This document shows positions 1 to 9,569 of a DNA stretch of 64,000 nucleotides, in pieces (position 1 is the stretch's first letter; the number at the start of each line of letters is the position of its first letter). Both the position numbers and the translations under genes were made by a program. Under the pieces are notes generated by a model. The model saw nothing but the letters and a program-made list of their open reading frames with translations. It did no database searches and was not told the origin of the DNA. This stretch comes from Marinomonas sp. IMCC 4694 (GTDB lineage: Bacteria > Pseudomonadota > Gammaproteobacteria > Pseudomonadales > Marinomonadaceae): NCBI RefSeq assembly GCF_008122525.1, contig NZ_VSRV01000001.1:2542001-2606000 (forward strand), given 5' to 3'.

Positions 1-231
1 GGAATTTTTGCGTCCATTGGCGCCTTTTTATGCTGGAACATTGGCATTCAGAAACTCGGGGCTCCCACCGCTGGGCATTTTATTCACTTATTACCGGTGT
101 TTAGTATTGGCTTGTCTGTCGTGTTTTTAGAAGAGCAATTACTCAGCTTTCATTACCGTGGTATCGCGCTGATTTTTACCGGAATTTTTGTGGCAACCGT
201 ACTGAACAAGCGCCAAAAAAGAGGCTTTTAA
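1..231 (+). CDS. EamA/DMT-family permease, C-terminal part (5' end outside window)
   Basis: An open frame runs from base 1 to a TAA at 229-231 and gives 76 residues. They form two hydrophobic stretches with the pattern of the last helices of EamA-type drug/metabolite transporters: a Gly-Ala-Pro-Thr-Ala-Gly segment, a PVFS helix, LEEQ before the last helix, and a short basic tail (NKRQKRGF). The family exports small metabolites across the inner membrane and normally has ten helices, so most of the gene lies left of the window. The substrate cannot be inferred. It converges on the thi operon with only 16 bases between the stop codons. Confidence 0.75.
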   Translation, partial: GIFASIGAFLCWNIGIQKLGAPTAGHFIHLLPVFSIGLSVVFLEEQLLSFHYRGIALIFTGIFVATVLNKRQKRGF

Positions 232-247
232 TCGGCGTAGAGATCCC

Positions 248-943
248 TTACCTGCTGGCACCACCGAGATAACGTGAAAAATGCCCATGATCCTCGCCTG
301 ACAAAACAGACACTGGCTCATGTGCAACAATCTGCCCATGCTCAATCAAAATAACATGCCCGCCAACGAGGCTTGCCTCTTGCGGCAAATGCGACACCAG
401 CAACGTAGTCAACCCTAATTCCAGCGTCACTTGATTGACCAAATGCAACATCTCTTCCCTTAACGACGGATCAAGGGCGCTAAAAGGCTCATCCAACAAT
501 AAAATCGGTTTTTGACGAACCAAAACACGGGCAATCGCTACGCGCTGCGCTTGGCCGCCAGACAAAGCGTGTGGAAAACGCGTTTTTTTATCCACAAGCT
601 GAGTTTTTTCTAACGCCCACTGCACTTTCTCTTGCTGTTTGCGAGTTAACTTAAGGGACGGTGATAAGCCAATCGCGACATTTTGCCAGACGGTCAATTG
701 CGGAAATAAATTATCACTTTGAAACAAAGTAGAAACAGGACGTTGGTAGGCAGGTAAAACCAACAATGATTCGCCTCGAAATTCCAGCCCTCCTCGCCCA
801 GTTAAAAAACCACCCAGCAAAGACAACAGCGTACTTTTCCCCTCGCCACTCCCCCCCAACAAAGTGGTGACACCGGGAGCAATGTCCACACAGTAACGAG
901 CGTGAAAATTATCCCAATCGTATTGCAGATCAATGTTTAACAC
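248..943 (-). CDS. thiQ: Thiamine/TPP ABC transporter ATP-binding protein ThiQ
   Basis: The ATPase subunit energises ThiBPQ import of thiamine and its phosphates. The Walker A motif reads GGSGEGKST, the signature is LSGGQAQRVAIARVL, and Walker B is LLLDEPFSALD. A longer frame opens at 976, but I start it at the GTG at 943 because a clean GGAGGA lies 4-5 bases upstream. The resulting 231 residues match the usual ThiQ length (about 232). The start overlaps the 3' end of thiP by 14 bases, so the two are probably translationally coupled. It is last of three genes in a TPP-riboswitch-controlled operon. Function is secure; the start is inferred. Confidence 0.9.
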   Translation of the reverse strand: MLNIDLQYDWDNFHARYCVDIAPGVTTLLGGSGEGKSTLLSLLGGFLTGRGGLEFRGESLLVLPAYQRPVSTLFQSDNLFPQLTVWQNVAIGLSPSLKLTRKQQEKVQWALEKTQLVDKKTRFPHALSGGQAQRVAIARVLVRQKPILLLDEPFSALDPSLREEMLHLVNQVTLELGLTTLLVSHLPQEASLVGGHVILIEHGQIVAHEPVSVLSGEDHGHFSRYLGGASR

Positions 944-2522
944 GAGTTCCTCCACCAACAAGACGCGTCGAACCATAAAACAACAGCAAACATAGGCTAA
1001 TCAACACCACAGCAACACACGCCCCTTCTTCGAGCCGATACGCGCCGATCAACTGAAATAAGTACAAAGGTAACGACACCAAACCTTGACTACCAAACAG
1101 CGCGATCACTCCCATGTCGCCCAACGACAATAACAGCGCATACCCCAAAGCTTGCGCGACACCCATGCGGATAAGTGGCCATTCCAATCGCCAACGCGCC
1201 CAAGACCGCACCCCCAAACTCACATACAAATGACGAAAGCGCTTTTCTTGCTGATACATCACCGGCATGAGAGCTCGCAAAACAAACGGCAGCGCCATCA
1301 CCGCATTCACCCACACCACAATCCAATAGCTTGACGGCAACCCCCAGCCTAAATCCCGCAAAAGCAAAAATAAACCGGTCGCAATCACCAGCCCTGGCAC
1401 CATCAAAATCATGTTACCAAGGTGCTCTATCTTGGTAGGCAACTTAGAAAGATAGGCTCGATCCATGCAAAACCGCGCCAATACAGCAAAGCACACCCCA
1501 AGCAACACACTAATGAAAGCCGCTGGCAAAGCGATTTTCAATGAGACGAATACCGCGTTCCATAACACCAAAGACCGCACCGTTTCTAAAAATACAGGCG
1601 AAAAAATCGGATCAAAAATCGCCAAAAAAGGCGGAATCACTAGAATAAAAGCACACAACAATGCGACAGCATCCCCCCCTTTTGCCCAATTAGAATCTCG
1701 TACAAGGTAATGGGAATCCGTCACCAAACTGGCGTCTTGTCGATTGATCGGTGCCATTCGATACACTAGCAACGCAAAAGCGCTGCAAATCAGTACTTGT
1801 AGCAGGGCTAAAAAACTGGCCTTGTTGAGGTCAAATTCAAAACGAAGCGCCTGATAAATGGCGACTTCTAAGGTGCTCGACTTAGGTCCACCCCCCAAAC
1901 TCAACACCACAGCAAAACTGGAAAAGCACAGCATAAAAATCAGTACAAACGCGCCCGGCAACGTTTTTTTAATGTAATGCCATTCAATCCATCGAAACGC
2001 GGCCCAGCGCGAAAAACCTAATTGAGACGCCTGACGCCACTGCCCCGCAGGAATCAAATCATACCCTTGCAACAACAGCCGAACAGCCAAAGGCATATTA
2101 AAAAATACGTGAGCGAGTAAAATCCCGCTCAAACCGTACAAGGGAACCTCCACACCAAACAGCTGATTCAACCAACCGCGTCGGCCATACACCACCACCA
2201 GCCCCAAAATCGCCACAATCGTTGGCACCACCATAGAGACCGAAAACAGCTGCAACAATAAAGACCGACCGACAAAACGTCGGTGCATCAAACAAGATGC
2301 CACCGGAATCGCAATCAATAAACTCATGCCACTACTTAACAGCGCTTGCCACAACGAAAAACGCACCACTCGCCACAAGTACGGCTGCTGCACGTACTCA
2401 TACCAAGTGGCAAAATCACTGTAACGCAAAAGAGCCGCCAAACTGGCGGCTCCTATTAATAAGAAAACGCCAACGCCCAACAGCGCAGGCGTCAGTCCTC
2501 TTATTGTGCGTAAAAAAAACAC
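930..2522 (-). CDS. thiP: Thiamine/TPP ABC transporter permease ThiP
   Basis: A 530-residue polytopic inner-membrane protein made of two fused permease halves, about 250 residues each with roughly six helices. This is the fused type of importer permease used for thiamine and ferric iron. Each half has a cytoplasmic loop resembling the EAA interaction motif that docks on the ATPase: in the first half around the RQASQLGFSRW segment, in the second around the LYVSLGVRSWARWRLEW segment. Its place between thiB and thiQ, the riboswitch upstream and the near-standard length identify it as ThiP rather than an iron permease. It starts 11 bases after the thiB stop and ends inside the thiQ start region. 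Confidence 0.9.
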   Translation of the reverse strand: MFFLRTIRGLTPALLGVGVFLLIGAASLAALLRYSDFATWYEYVQQPYLWRVVRFSLWQALLSSGMSLLIAIPVASCLMHRRFVGRSLLLQLFSVSMVVPTIVAILGLVVVYGRRGWLNQLFGVEVPLYGLSGILLAHVFFNMPLAVRLLLQGYDLIPAGQWRQASQLGFSRWAAFRWIEWHYIKKTLPGAFVLIFMLCFSSFAVVLSLGGGPKSSTLEVAIYQALRFEFDLNKASFLALLQVLICSAFALLVYRMAPINRQDASLVTDSHYLVRDSNWAKGGDAVALLCAFILVIPPFLAIFDPIFSPVFLETVRSLVLWNAVFVSLKIALPAAFISVLLGVCFAVLARFCMDRAYLSKLPTKIEHLGNMILMVPGLVIATGLFLLLRDLGWGLPSSYWIVVWVNAVMALPFVLRALMPVMYQQEKRFRHLYVSLGVRSWARWRLEWPLIRMGVAQALGYALLLSLGDMGVIALFGSQGLVSLPLYLFQLIGAYRLEEGACVAVVLISLCLLLFYGSTRLVGGGTRVKH

Positions 2523-2533
2523 GTTCCGTGACC

Positions 2534-3544
2534 TTATCGGGTGGTCGCTTCAAGCCACTCATTGACCCAAAGATTACGATATTGTGCAACGTCTTTGGCA
2601 GGTAAGACTAGATTTTTGGTGGGTGCCAATGCACTGTCAAATGCCGCGGGTAAAGCTTGATCTAGCGCCACTACAGGCAGCATCCAGTTACCCGTTGCAA
2701 TGGTCGATTGAAAACCTGGCTGCAAAATAAACTGCATAAAACGCGTTGCCAGTGCCGCGTTTGGTGCGTTTTTCATCATCGCGGCCACTTCTACTTGAGG
2801 GTAATGGCCTTCACTGGCTGGCGCAGCTTGGTATTTATTTTCGCCTTCCGCTACCATGTGATACGCCGGCGATGTGGTGTAACTCAATACCACATCAGCC
2901 TCGCCTTTCAGAAACAAACCATAAGCATCGGACCAGCCTTTAGTTACCGTCACCGTATGACTCGCTAAACGCTCCCAAGCCTCCGCCGCGTTATCACCAT
3001 AGACGGATTTCATCCACAACAACAAACCCAAACCAGGCGTGCTAGTACGTGGATCTTGATAGATAACGCGTAAATCTTGATTATCCACGACATCTTTTAA
3101 ACTGGTTGGCGGATTGAGTAACGTTTCTGTGTTGTAAATAAACGCAAAATGACCTTGATCAAATGGCAAAAAAGTCTTATCCGACCAACCACCAGGTACC
3201 GTCACAGCGGATGTATCGACGCTGTGATTGACTAACAATCCGGTCTTTTTCGCCGCTTCCATTAAGTTAAGGTCCAACCCCAACAAGATATCCGCTTGAG
3301 ACGCTTGTCCTTCTAATTGCACACGGGACAAAATGCCAACCGACGAATCAAGCGCCACAAAATTCACTACACAATCACAGTCTTGTTCAAAATTGGCTTT
3401 GATTTTAGGGCCAGGGCCCCAATCGGATGAAAACGAATCGTAGGTGTATACGTTCAGCGTATCGACCGCCAGCACAATAGGCGACAAGGCGATGCCAAAA
3501 GTGACCAACGAGGCAGAAAAAAAAGGGCTAAAAGAAGTAGTCAA
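2534..3544 (-). CDS. thiB: Thiamine/TPP-binding periplasmic protein ThiB
   Basis: Periplasmic solute-binding protein that delivers thiamine or TPP to ThiPQ. The mature N-terminus LNVYTYDSF, then DWGPGP and a Cys-X-Cys pair, is diagnostic of ThiB. The frame opens at a TTG at 3589. I prefer a second TTG at 3542-3544, preceded by AGGAG at good spacing, which gives a short leader ending near LSPIVLA as a signal peptide. ORF and family are clear; TTG initiation is an inference. It is the first gene of the operon, with the riboswitch ending about 90 bases upstream. Confidence 0.88.
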   Translation of the reverse strand: MTTSFSPFFSASLVTFGIALSPIVLAVDTLNVYTYDSFSSDWGPGPKIKANFEQDCDCVVNFVALDSSVGILSRVQLEGQASQADILLGLDLNLMEAAKKTGLLVNHSVDTSAVTVPGGWSDKTFLPFDQGHFAFIYNTETLLNPPTSLKDVVDNQDLRVIYQDPRTSTPGLGLLLWMKSVYGDNAAEAWERLASHTVTVTKGWSDAYGLFLKGEADVVLSYTTSPAYHMVAEGENKYQAAPASEGHYPQVEVAAMMKNAPNAALATRFMQFILQPGFQSTIATGNWMLPVVALDQALPAAFDSALAPTKNLVLPAKDVAQYRNLWVNEWLEATTR

Positions 3545-3636
3545 GGTGTCGCTCCTAGAGTAATTGAGCGGCGTACTCGGAAATAACAAGAATGGAATCA
3601 GAACACCCCAATAACAGGCGTTTTGATTTGCTATCT

Positions 3637-3731
3637 CGATTCCTACGCCAGCATGATCTGGATCAGGTTCGGTGGGTTAGTGGACAATCCACTTCTCAGC
3701 TTCGGTTTAAAAACACAACCAAAACACCCCA
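3637..3731 (-). promoter_or_regulatory. TPP riboswitch (THI element)
   Basis: Read on the minus strand, the leader of thiB contains the conserved TPP aptamer blocks in order: GGGGTG near 3730, GCTGAGA near 3700, ACCC, then CCTGATCCAGATCATGCTGG followed by CGTAGGAA near 3640. These match the THI box seen upstream of thiamine genes across bacteria. It lies between waaA and thiB and faces thiB. About 90 bases separate it from the start codon, enough for an expression platform. Repression of thiBPQ at high TPP is the expected behaviour. Confidence 0.93.
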
Positions 3732-3763
3732 TGAGATATTGAGCGCTTATTGTAAGGAGTCGG

Positions 3764-4990
3764 CTAACGGAAGTCTATTTCTGAACACACTCTGGCCACC
3801 GCGCCTTGGTTTTTTTGTGCAAATTGCAAAGCTGATCGGCCCAATTGGCTTCGTCGAGTCGAGTCGGCAGCCAACTCCACGATACATTGCGTCAAAGCGG
3901 CGTCGTTTTGACAACGCAACGCACCGTTCGCATGGATAAGCTGCTCGGTAATGTCTAAAAAATTGAACGTATGCGGACCCACAATAATAGTCTTACCAAG
4001 CAATGCCGGTTCAATCGGGTTATGTCCGCCTCGTTCGATCAAACTGCCACCCACAAACGCTACGTCTGACGCTTGGTAGTAGTGCATCAATTCCCCCATA
4101 GAATCACCTATCACCACGCTTGCTTGGGACCAATCCGCTGGCGAGGTCTGACTACGACGCAGCACGTCAAACGAGGCTTGTACAGCCAACGCGGCAACGG
4201 CATCAAAGCGCTCAGGATGACGCGGTACCAAAATAAGCAGCGCATCCGGGTAGGTTTGCCGCAACACCTTATGTGCACGCAGCACTGAGTCATCTTCACC
4301 CTGATGCGTACTCGCACCAATCCAAACAAACCGATTTCCTAGACTCTGGCGCCAGTTGTCTTGCCGTACTCGTTCTGGAACGGCAAGATCAAATTTAATA
4401 TTTCCTACCACTTTCACCTTCTTTGCCCCAAGCGCACTAAAACGCTCTGCATCAGCTTGAGCATGAGCCAAAAAACAATCGGGCAACGCCAGTAAAGGTT
4501 TAGAAACAATGGGGATTTTTTGATAGCGCCGAAAAGAACGCTCACTTAACCGCGCGTTTACTATGTCAATTTGAATGCCTTGACGTTTTGCTAACTGTAA
4601 AAGATTTGGCCAGAGTTCCGTCTCGACAATCATTAAATGGGAACACCGCAGTTGCTTAAGCGCCCTTTTTACGGCACATCGCCAATCCATAGGTAAATAT
4701 CGATGTTCTGCAAAAGGAAACGACTTGGCCACCTGCTCGGCACCCGTTGGCGTCATAGTGGTCATCAATAATCGTTTCTCAGGAAATTTTTCCCGCCACA
4801 CATCAACCAAAGGACGAACAGCCAACACCTCGCCTACAGACGCACAATGGATCCACAAATCCGCTTCCACCTTGGGCCAAAAGCCCAACGCTTCTTTCGC
4901 TCGATAACTCGAATAATGGGTTTTAAACTGTCGTATTTTCCATAAAACAAACGGCGAAAAAATGACGAATAACACACGGTAAAGCCACAT
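3764..4990 (-). CDS. waaA: 3-deoxy-D-manno-octulosonic acid transferase
   Basis: Transfers Kdo from CMP-Kdo to lipid IVA at the inner face of the inner membrane. The 408 residues begin with one hydrophobic N-terminal helix, followed by the family signature IHCASVGEVLAVRPLV, which contains the catalytic Glu, and MTTMTPTGAEQV. The C-terminal half has the GT-B nucleotide-binding elements, including FVGGSLIERGGHNPIEPA. It starts 2 bases after the msbA stop, so hldE-msbA-waaA form a tight lipid A/core operon. Length is slightly under the 425 of E. coli. Confidence 0.94.
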   Translation of the reverse strand: MWLYRVLFVIFSPFVLWKIRQFKTHYSSYRAKEALGFWPKVEADLWIHCASVGEVLAVRPLVDVWREKFPEKRLLMTTMTPTGAEQVAKSFPFAEHRYLPMDWRCAVKRALKQLRCSHLMIVETELWPNLLQLAKRQGIQIDIVNARLSERSFRRYQKIPIVSKPLLALPDCFLAHAQADAERFSALGAKKVKVVGNIKFDLAVPERVRQDNWRQSLGNRFVWIGASTHQGEDDSVLRAHKVLRQTYPDALLILVPRHPERFDAVAALAVQASFDVLRRSQTSPADWSQASVVIGDSMGELMHYYQASDVAFVGGSLIERGGHNPIEPALLGKTIIVGPHTFNFLDITEQLIHANGALRCQNDAALTQCIVELAADSTRRSQLGRSALQFAQKNQGAVARVCSEIDFR

Positions 4991-4992
4991 AA

Positions 4993-6834
4993 CTAGGCAA
5001 TCGTATCGCTGAATTGCTGATTATGCAGCAAGGCGTAGGCGCCATTTAATGCTAATAACTCATGGTGAGAACCCTGCTCGATGATCTCACCATGGTCTAC
5101 CACAGCAATGATGTCGGCGTTCTCAATGGTGGACAATCGATGGGCAATGGCAATCGTGGTGCGATTCGCCATTAGACCATCCAATGCCGTTTGAATGGCG
5201 CGCTCAGATTCGGTATCCAGCGCCGATGTCGCTTCGTCTAAAATAAGAATGGGCGCATTTTTCAAAATAGCGCGAGCAATAGCGATTCTCTGACGCTGGC
5301 CGCCCGACAACAACACGCCGTTTTCGCCAACCATAGTATCCAATCCATGATCCAACTCTTGGATAAAGTCCCACGCGTTTGCGGCTTTAGCGGCGTTAAC
5401 CACCTCCTCTTCATCGGCTTCTTTTAAGAATCCGTAGGCGATGTTGTCTCGAATCGTGCCGTTAAAAAGCACCACCTGCTGATTGACTAGGGCAATGTTC
5501 GAACGCAAATCCGTCAGTGTATAGTCACTAATGGACACACCGTCTATGCTGATTTGACCTTCATTGATGTTATAAAACCGTGGCAACAAGTTTGCCATGG
5601 TCGATTTACCGCTGCCAGAGCGACCGACCAAGGCCAATGTTTTGCCCGCAGGCAAAGACAAGTTGATATTTTTGAGCGCATATTTCTCGGCGCCAGTGTA
5701 TTTAAATGACATGTTTCGCCACTCAATATCGCCTTTGAACATTGTCGCCGTCGTTTTACCGTCATCGACCTCTTCTTTTAAGTCGATAAAATCAAAAATA
5801 CTGTACGACGCGGCAATGCCTTTTTGCAAAATGCTGTTCACCTCGGTTAACTGACGAATGGGTTTGCCCAACATACCTGCCGCGGTCAAAAATGCGATAA
5901 AATCCCCTGGCGACATATGCGAGCTGATTGACGGGCTCAGAGCAAACCAAATAAGAATCGCCATCATGACCGCTAAAATAAACTGCACAAGAGGGATGTT
6001 TAAGGATTTGGTCATTTCCATTTTTAGCTGAGAGCGTCGATTCTCTCCAGCCGCTTGCCGAAAGCGCTCAATTTCATAGTCGCTACCGCCAAAAATTTTC
6101 ACCACCTCGTGGCCTTTAATGGCTTCAGACGCTACATCGGTCACGCCGCCCATGGCATTCTGGATGCGCGTACTCAGCTTACGAAAACGCTTTGAGGCGT
6201 AAGCGACAATTAAACCAATCAGCGGCACCACTAATAAAAACAACAATGACAAACGCCAGTTCATGTAAATCATGTAACCCAGTAAGCCGACCACTGTTAA
6301 GCCTTCTCGCAGCAGCACGCGAATGGCTTGAGTAATGGAGCCGATGACCTGCTCGGTGTCATACGTTAACTTGGCCAACAAGCGCCCGGTTGGAATAGAG
6401 TGATAATAATCGGATGGCAGGCGCACCAGTTTGTTAAACATATGAGTGCGCAGATCAAACACCACATTATTCGCAACTTTGGCCATAAAATAGTTGCCCA
6501 AAAAGGTGCCTATTCCGCGCGCAATAAATACCGCCAAAATTGCCAACGGGATCAAGGTGCGACTGTCTGAGATGGTCCCAAGAGACACCACATCAACAAT
6601 GTGCTTTAGCAAAGCCGCCAACGCCGGTTCCATTGCCGCGTAAATCACATACCCCAACACACTGAGCAACAGATAGCCCCATGAGGAACGTACATACCCC
6701 AATAAACGGAAATAGGTTTTCATACCGGACGCAGGAGTTGGCACGGTATTTCCCTTATCCGTAACCGTTTCTTCAATGATAACGTCTTCAACAGTTGTTT
6801 TGTCGACCGTGCTTTTGTTGTTTTTATCTTGCAT
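4993..6834 (-). CDS. msbA: Lipid A export ABC transporter MsbA
   Basis: Half-transporter that flips core-lipid A across the inner membrane. Residues about 45-340 form the six-helix exporter domain. The ATPase domain follows with GRSGSGKST (Walker A), LSGGQRQRIAIARAI (signature), LILDEATSALD (Walker B) and the IAHRLST H-loop. At 613 residues it is slightly longer than E. coli MsbA (582), the surplus being a charged N-terminal tail before the first helix. Its ATG directly abuts the hldE stop (TAAATG), and waaA follows after 2 bases, which supports assignment to lipid A export rather than a drug exporter. Confidence 0.93.
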   Translation of the reverse strand: MQDKNNKSTVDKTTVEDVIIEETVTDKGNTVPTPASGMKTYFRLLGYVRSSWGYLLLSVLGYVIYAAMEPALAALLKHIVDVVSLGTISDSRTLIPLAILAVFIARGIGTFLGNYFMAKVANNVVFDLRTHMFNKLVRLPSDYYHSIPTGRLLAKLTYDTEQVIGSITQAIRVLLREGLTVVGLLGYMIYMNWRLSLLFLLVVPLIGLIVAYASKRFRKLSTRIQNAMGGVTDVASEAIKGHEVVKIFGGSDYEIERFRQAAGENRRSQLKMEMTKSLNIPLVQFILAVMMAILIWFALSPSISSHMSPGDFIAFLTAAGMLGKPIRQLTEVNSILQKGIAASYSIFDFIDLKEEVDDGKTTATMFKGDIEWRNMSFKYTGAEKYALKNINLSLPAGKTLALVGRSGSGKSTMANLLPRFYNINEGQISIDGVSISDYTLTDLRSNIALVNQQVVLFNGTIRDNIAYGFLKEADEEEVVNAAKAANAWDFIQELDHGLDTMVGENGVLLSGGQRQRIAIARAILKNAPILILDEATSALDTESERAIQTALDGLMANRTTIAIAHRLSTIENADIIAVVDHGEIIEQGSHHELLALNGAYALLHNQQFSDTIA

Positions 6835-8262
6835 TTACAGGTTCGCTTTTTCGATGATCGCCGTGGTCGAATACCCATCCACAAAAGTCAGCACTCTTAC
6901 TTCGCCGCCATTTGCTAGCGTATGTTCCGCGCCGACAATGGTGTCGATCGTATAATCGCCCCCTTTTACCAGAACATCTGGCGTTAAAAACTCAACAATC
7001 TCTTTTGGCGTGTCTTCATCGAACCAAGTCACCCAATCAATCGCGCCCAAGCCTTCTAATACCGACATGCGATGGATAAGATTATTGATGGGGCGCTTTT
7101 CACCTTTTAAACGCTTCACTGACGCATCCGTATTCACGGCGACAATTAAGCGATCACCTAAGGCTTTCGCTTGCTTCATATAAGCGATGTGCCCAGGGTG
7201 AAGAATATCAAAACACCCATTGGTAAAGACGATCTTTTCGCCGTTAATCTGAGACAGCTTAATTTGCTCAAGCAAGTCTTCTGGGGATAAAACACCAAAA
7301 TTCGTACCGTGTGAACGCTGAAACATAATACCTTCTAACTGATCGGCACTGATCGATGCCGTGCCCAGCTTTCCAACCACATAACCCGCGGCTTGGTTGG
7401 CGTATTCCACCGCATCAATCAAGCGTTTGCTGGTCACATACACCGCAGCTAACACAGCCACCACCGTATCGCCCGCACCCGTCACATCGAACACCTCTTT
7501 CGCTGCGGTCGCCAATGAAAACGGCGGTTTATCCTCGCTTAATAATATTAACCCCTCTTCACCACGCGTTACTAAGAGCGCTTTCCAGCCAAACTCTTCA
7601 CGTAACGCCTTGGCTTTTTCTTCTAACTCTTTGGTTGAATGGCATTTGCCAACAATGGTTTCAAACTCCAATAAATTGGGTTTCACCAAGGTGGCACCTT
7701 GATAAATAGAGAAATCATTGCCTTTCGGATCGACAAAACTCGGCACGTTCGCCACATTAGATAAGCGAATCAAGGTTTGCACATCGGCCAGACAGCCTTT
7801 GGCATAATCGGAAAAAATGACGGCATCGGCGTCAGGTAAGCAGCGCTCTACGGCACTGGCCAGTGCCTCATTCTGGGAAAGACTGTCTTCGCGCTCTTCA
7901 AAATCTAAGCGGATAAGCTGTTGGTGTCGGCTCATCACTCGTAATTTGGTAATTGTCGGGAGCGTTTCTGAGCGCACAAAATGACAAATCACCCCTTCTT
8001 TTTCGAGGCAACGGGTCAACACATCGGCGTTTTCATCATTACCGACCACGCCAATCAAGGTTACCGACATGCCTAATTTGGCCAAACCCAACGCCACATT
8101 CGCCGCGCCGCCAGGGCGATCTTCAATGGTCGATACCTTCACCACTTGGACCGGCGCTTCAGGAGAAATACGCGAAGTACCACCATGCCAATAGCGATCC
8201 AACATCACATCCCCAACCACAAGAATGTGTTTATCTTTAAAATTCAAATACGAAGAGTTCAT
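6835..8262 (-). CDS. hldE: Bifunctional heptose-7-phosphate kinase / heptose-1-phosphate adenylyltransferase
   Basis: Makes ADP-glycero-manno-heptose for the LPS inner core in two steps. Residues about 1-320 are a PfkB/ribokinase domain (GDVMLDRYW, PGGAANVALGLA, DVTGAGDT with the catalytic Asp). Residues about 345-475 are a nucleotidyltransferase domain (TNGCFDILHPGH with the HxGH motif, then VAVNTDASVKRLKG). An in-frame GTG at 8268 could add two residues. I chose the ATG at 8262; no strong Shine-Dalgarno decides the matter. Full family length. It heads the hldE-msbA-waaA operon and is divergent from the AGE-family gene. Confidence 0.94.
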   Translation of the reverse strand: MNSSYLNFKDKHILVVGDVMLDRYWHGGTSRISPEAPVQVVKVSTIEDRPGGAANVALGLAKLGMSVTLIGVVGNDENADVLTRCLEKEGVICHFVRSETLPTITKLRVMSRHQQLIRLDFEEREDSLSQNEALASAVERCLPDADAVIFSDYAKGCLADVQTLIRLSNVANVPSFVDPKGNDFSIYQGATLVKPNLLEFETIVGKCHSTKELEEKAKALREEFGWKALLVTRGEEGLILLSEDKPPFSLATAAKEVFDVTGAGDTVVAVLAAVYVTSKRLIDAVEYANQAAGYVVGKLGTASISADQLEGIMFQRSHGTNFGVLSPEDLLEQIKLSQINGEKIVFTNGCFDILHPGHIAYMKQAKALGDRLIVAVNTDASVKRLKGEKRPINNLIHRMSVLEGLGAIDWVTWFDEDTPKEIVEFLTPDVLVKGGDYTIDTIVGAEHTLANGGEVRVLTFVDGYSTTAIIEKANL

Positions 8263-8355
8263 AGGCACATAATAATCGATTTTTAGAGTCGGTCATCTTA
8301 TCATACTCCCAAGCTAAGTTGGACCTACCCAAAACACACGAATTAAGGCTTTTGC

Positions 8356-9495
8356 ATGATGCTGAACTCCGCTCTCTCCGCCAGTCAATCCTTTCTATTT
8401 GATGAACTGTTAACGCGCTGGTCTGTTCAGGGCATCGATGCAAAACAAGGGTTTAGCTACGAAAGCATGACCCACGACTGGCGTCGTAACGACGTGGGAC
8501 GAGTGCGTTTGCTCACACAATGTCGACAGCTTTACACCTTTAGTCACGCTTGCCAATTGCAACCTAACCCAGAATGGCAGGCTAAGCTTACGCCCTTATT
8601 TGAGTTTATCGTTTCGCATTATTTTATTAATGATCGTTGGATATTCTCGCTCAATGACGACTTATCCATAAAAGACACACAATCAGACGCCTATGCACTG
8701 GCGTTTGTTTTGTTGTCTTTTAGCCATTACTTCATGGCAACAAAAGACGAACACGCCCTAACCTACATGAAACAAACCCACCGCTTTTTGTTAGATAACA
8801 TGCAAGCGGAGTCTGGCGGCTTCTTTGAATCTTATCCAGTTGATGTTTCACAAATTCGTCGCCAAAATCCGCACATGCACCTGTTAGAAGGTTATATAGC
8901 CGCCTTCAATGTGACTCAGGACGACGCCTACAAGCAGACCGTACAGTCCTTACTCGATCTGACCTTTGCGCATTTTTACGACAAAAAAAGCAAAACACTG
9001 CGTGAATTTTTCACCTCGGACTGGCAACTTGACCCCGACACGGGCAATCAAGTCGAACCAGGGCACCACTTCGAATGGGTCTGGTTGCTGTACCAAGCCA
9101 ACGCCATTTTGCCTAATACCGATTATACGGATTTGGCCCAACAATTATGGCTGACCGCAAGCCGTCATGGTATGGCAAAGAACGGCGGCATTTTCAATCA
9201 AATAGACGGCAATACCTATCAAGCCATCGACCAAAACAAGCGTATTTGGCCAATCACTGAATACTTAAAAGCCATTACCGTCATGCCTATTGGCAAAGAA
9301 GAAAAAATTGACCGTTTAGAAAAAGCCCTCGATTTTATGCAGTGTTACTATTTTTTACCCGATGGCCGTTGGAATGAATACCTTAATGCAGACAACAGTC
9401 CAAAAGGTTTCCCTCTTCCTGGTACAAGCAGTTATCATATTTTTCTCGGCTTGGCAGAAGTGATAACATGGACAAAATCAAACATGAGCACTTAA
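8356..9495 (+). CDS. AGE-family (N-acylglucosamine 2-epimerase-like) sugar isomerase/epimerase
   Basis: 379 residues with the alpha/alpha-barrel layout of the AGE superfamily: the aromatic/His signatures NPHMHLLEGYIAAF, PGHHFEWVWLL and RIWPITEYLKA appear in order, and the Glu/His residues in them are those usually involved in sugar binding and catalysis. Family members interconvert GlcNAc/ManNAc, mannose/fructose, or mannose-6-P/fructose-6-P; the substrate cannot be fixed from sequence. AAGG sits 7 bases before the ATG. Its position between hldE and hldD suggests a role in supplying a core or surface sugar. That role is inference. Confidence 0.8.
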   Translation: MMLNSALSASQSFLFDELLTRWSVQGIDAKQGFSYESMTHDWRRNDVGRVRLLTQCRQLYTFSHACQLQPNPEWQAKLTPLFEFIVSHYFINDRWIFSLNDDLSIKDTQSDAYALAFVLLSFSHYFMATKDEHALTYMKQTHRFLLDNMQAESGGFFESYPVDVSQIRRQNPHMHLLEGYIAAFNVTQDDAYKQTVQSLLDLTFAHFYDKKSKTLREFFTSDWQLDPDTGNQVEPGHHFEWVWLLYQANAILPNTDYTDLAQQLWLTASRHGMAKNGGIFNQIDGNTYQAIDQNKRIWPITEYLKAITVMPIGKEEKIDRLEKALDFMQCYYFLPDGRWNEYLNADNSPKGFPLPGTSSYHIFLGLAEVITWTKSNMST

Positions 9496-9569
9496 TACTT
9501 CACGCTTCATTGGCCTAAAATTGACAAGGCCTCGGCCTGAATAACGACTTCCACATTAGGACTTTAAAT

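Noticed and set aside
3592..3939. 115-codon open frame on the + strand
   Set aside because: It runs through the TPP riboswitch and the end of waaA on the other strand; no RBS and no protein-like pattern.
7356..7709. Open frames of 100-117 codons opposite hldE
   Set aside because: Antisense shadows of a well-conserved gene with biased composition.
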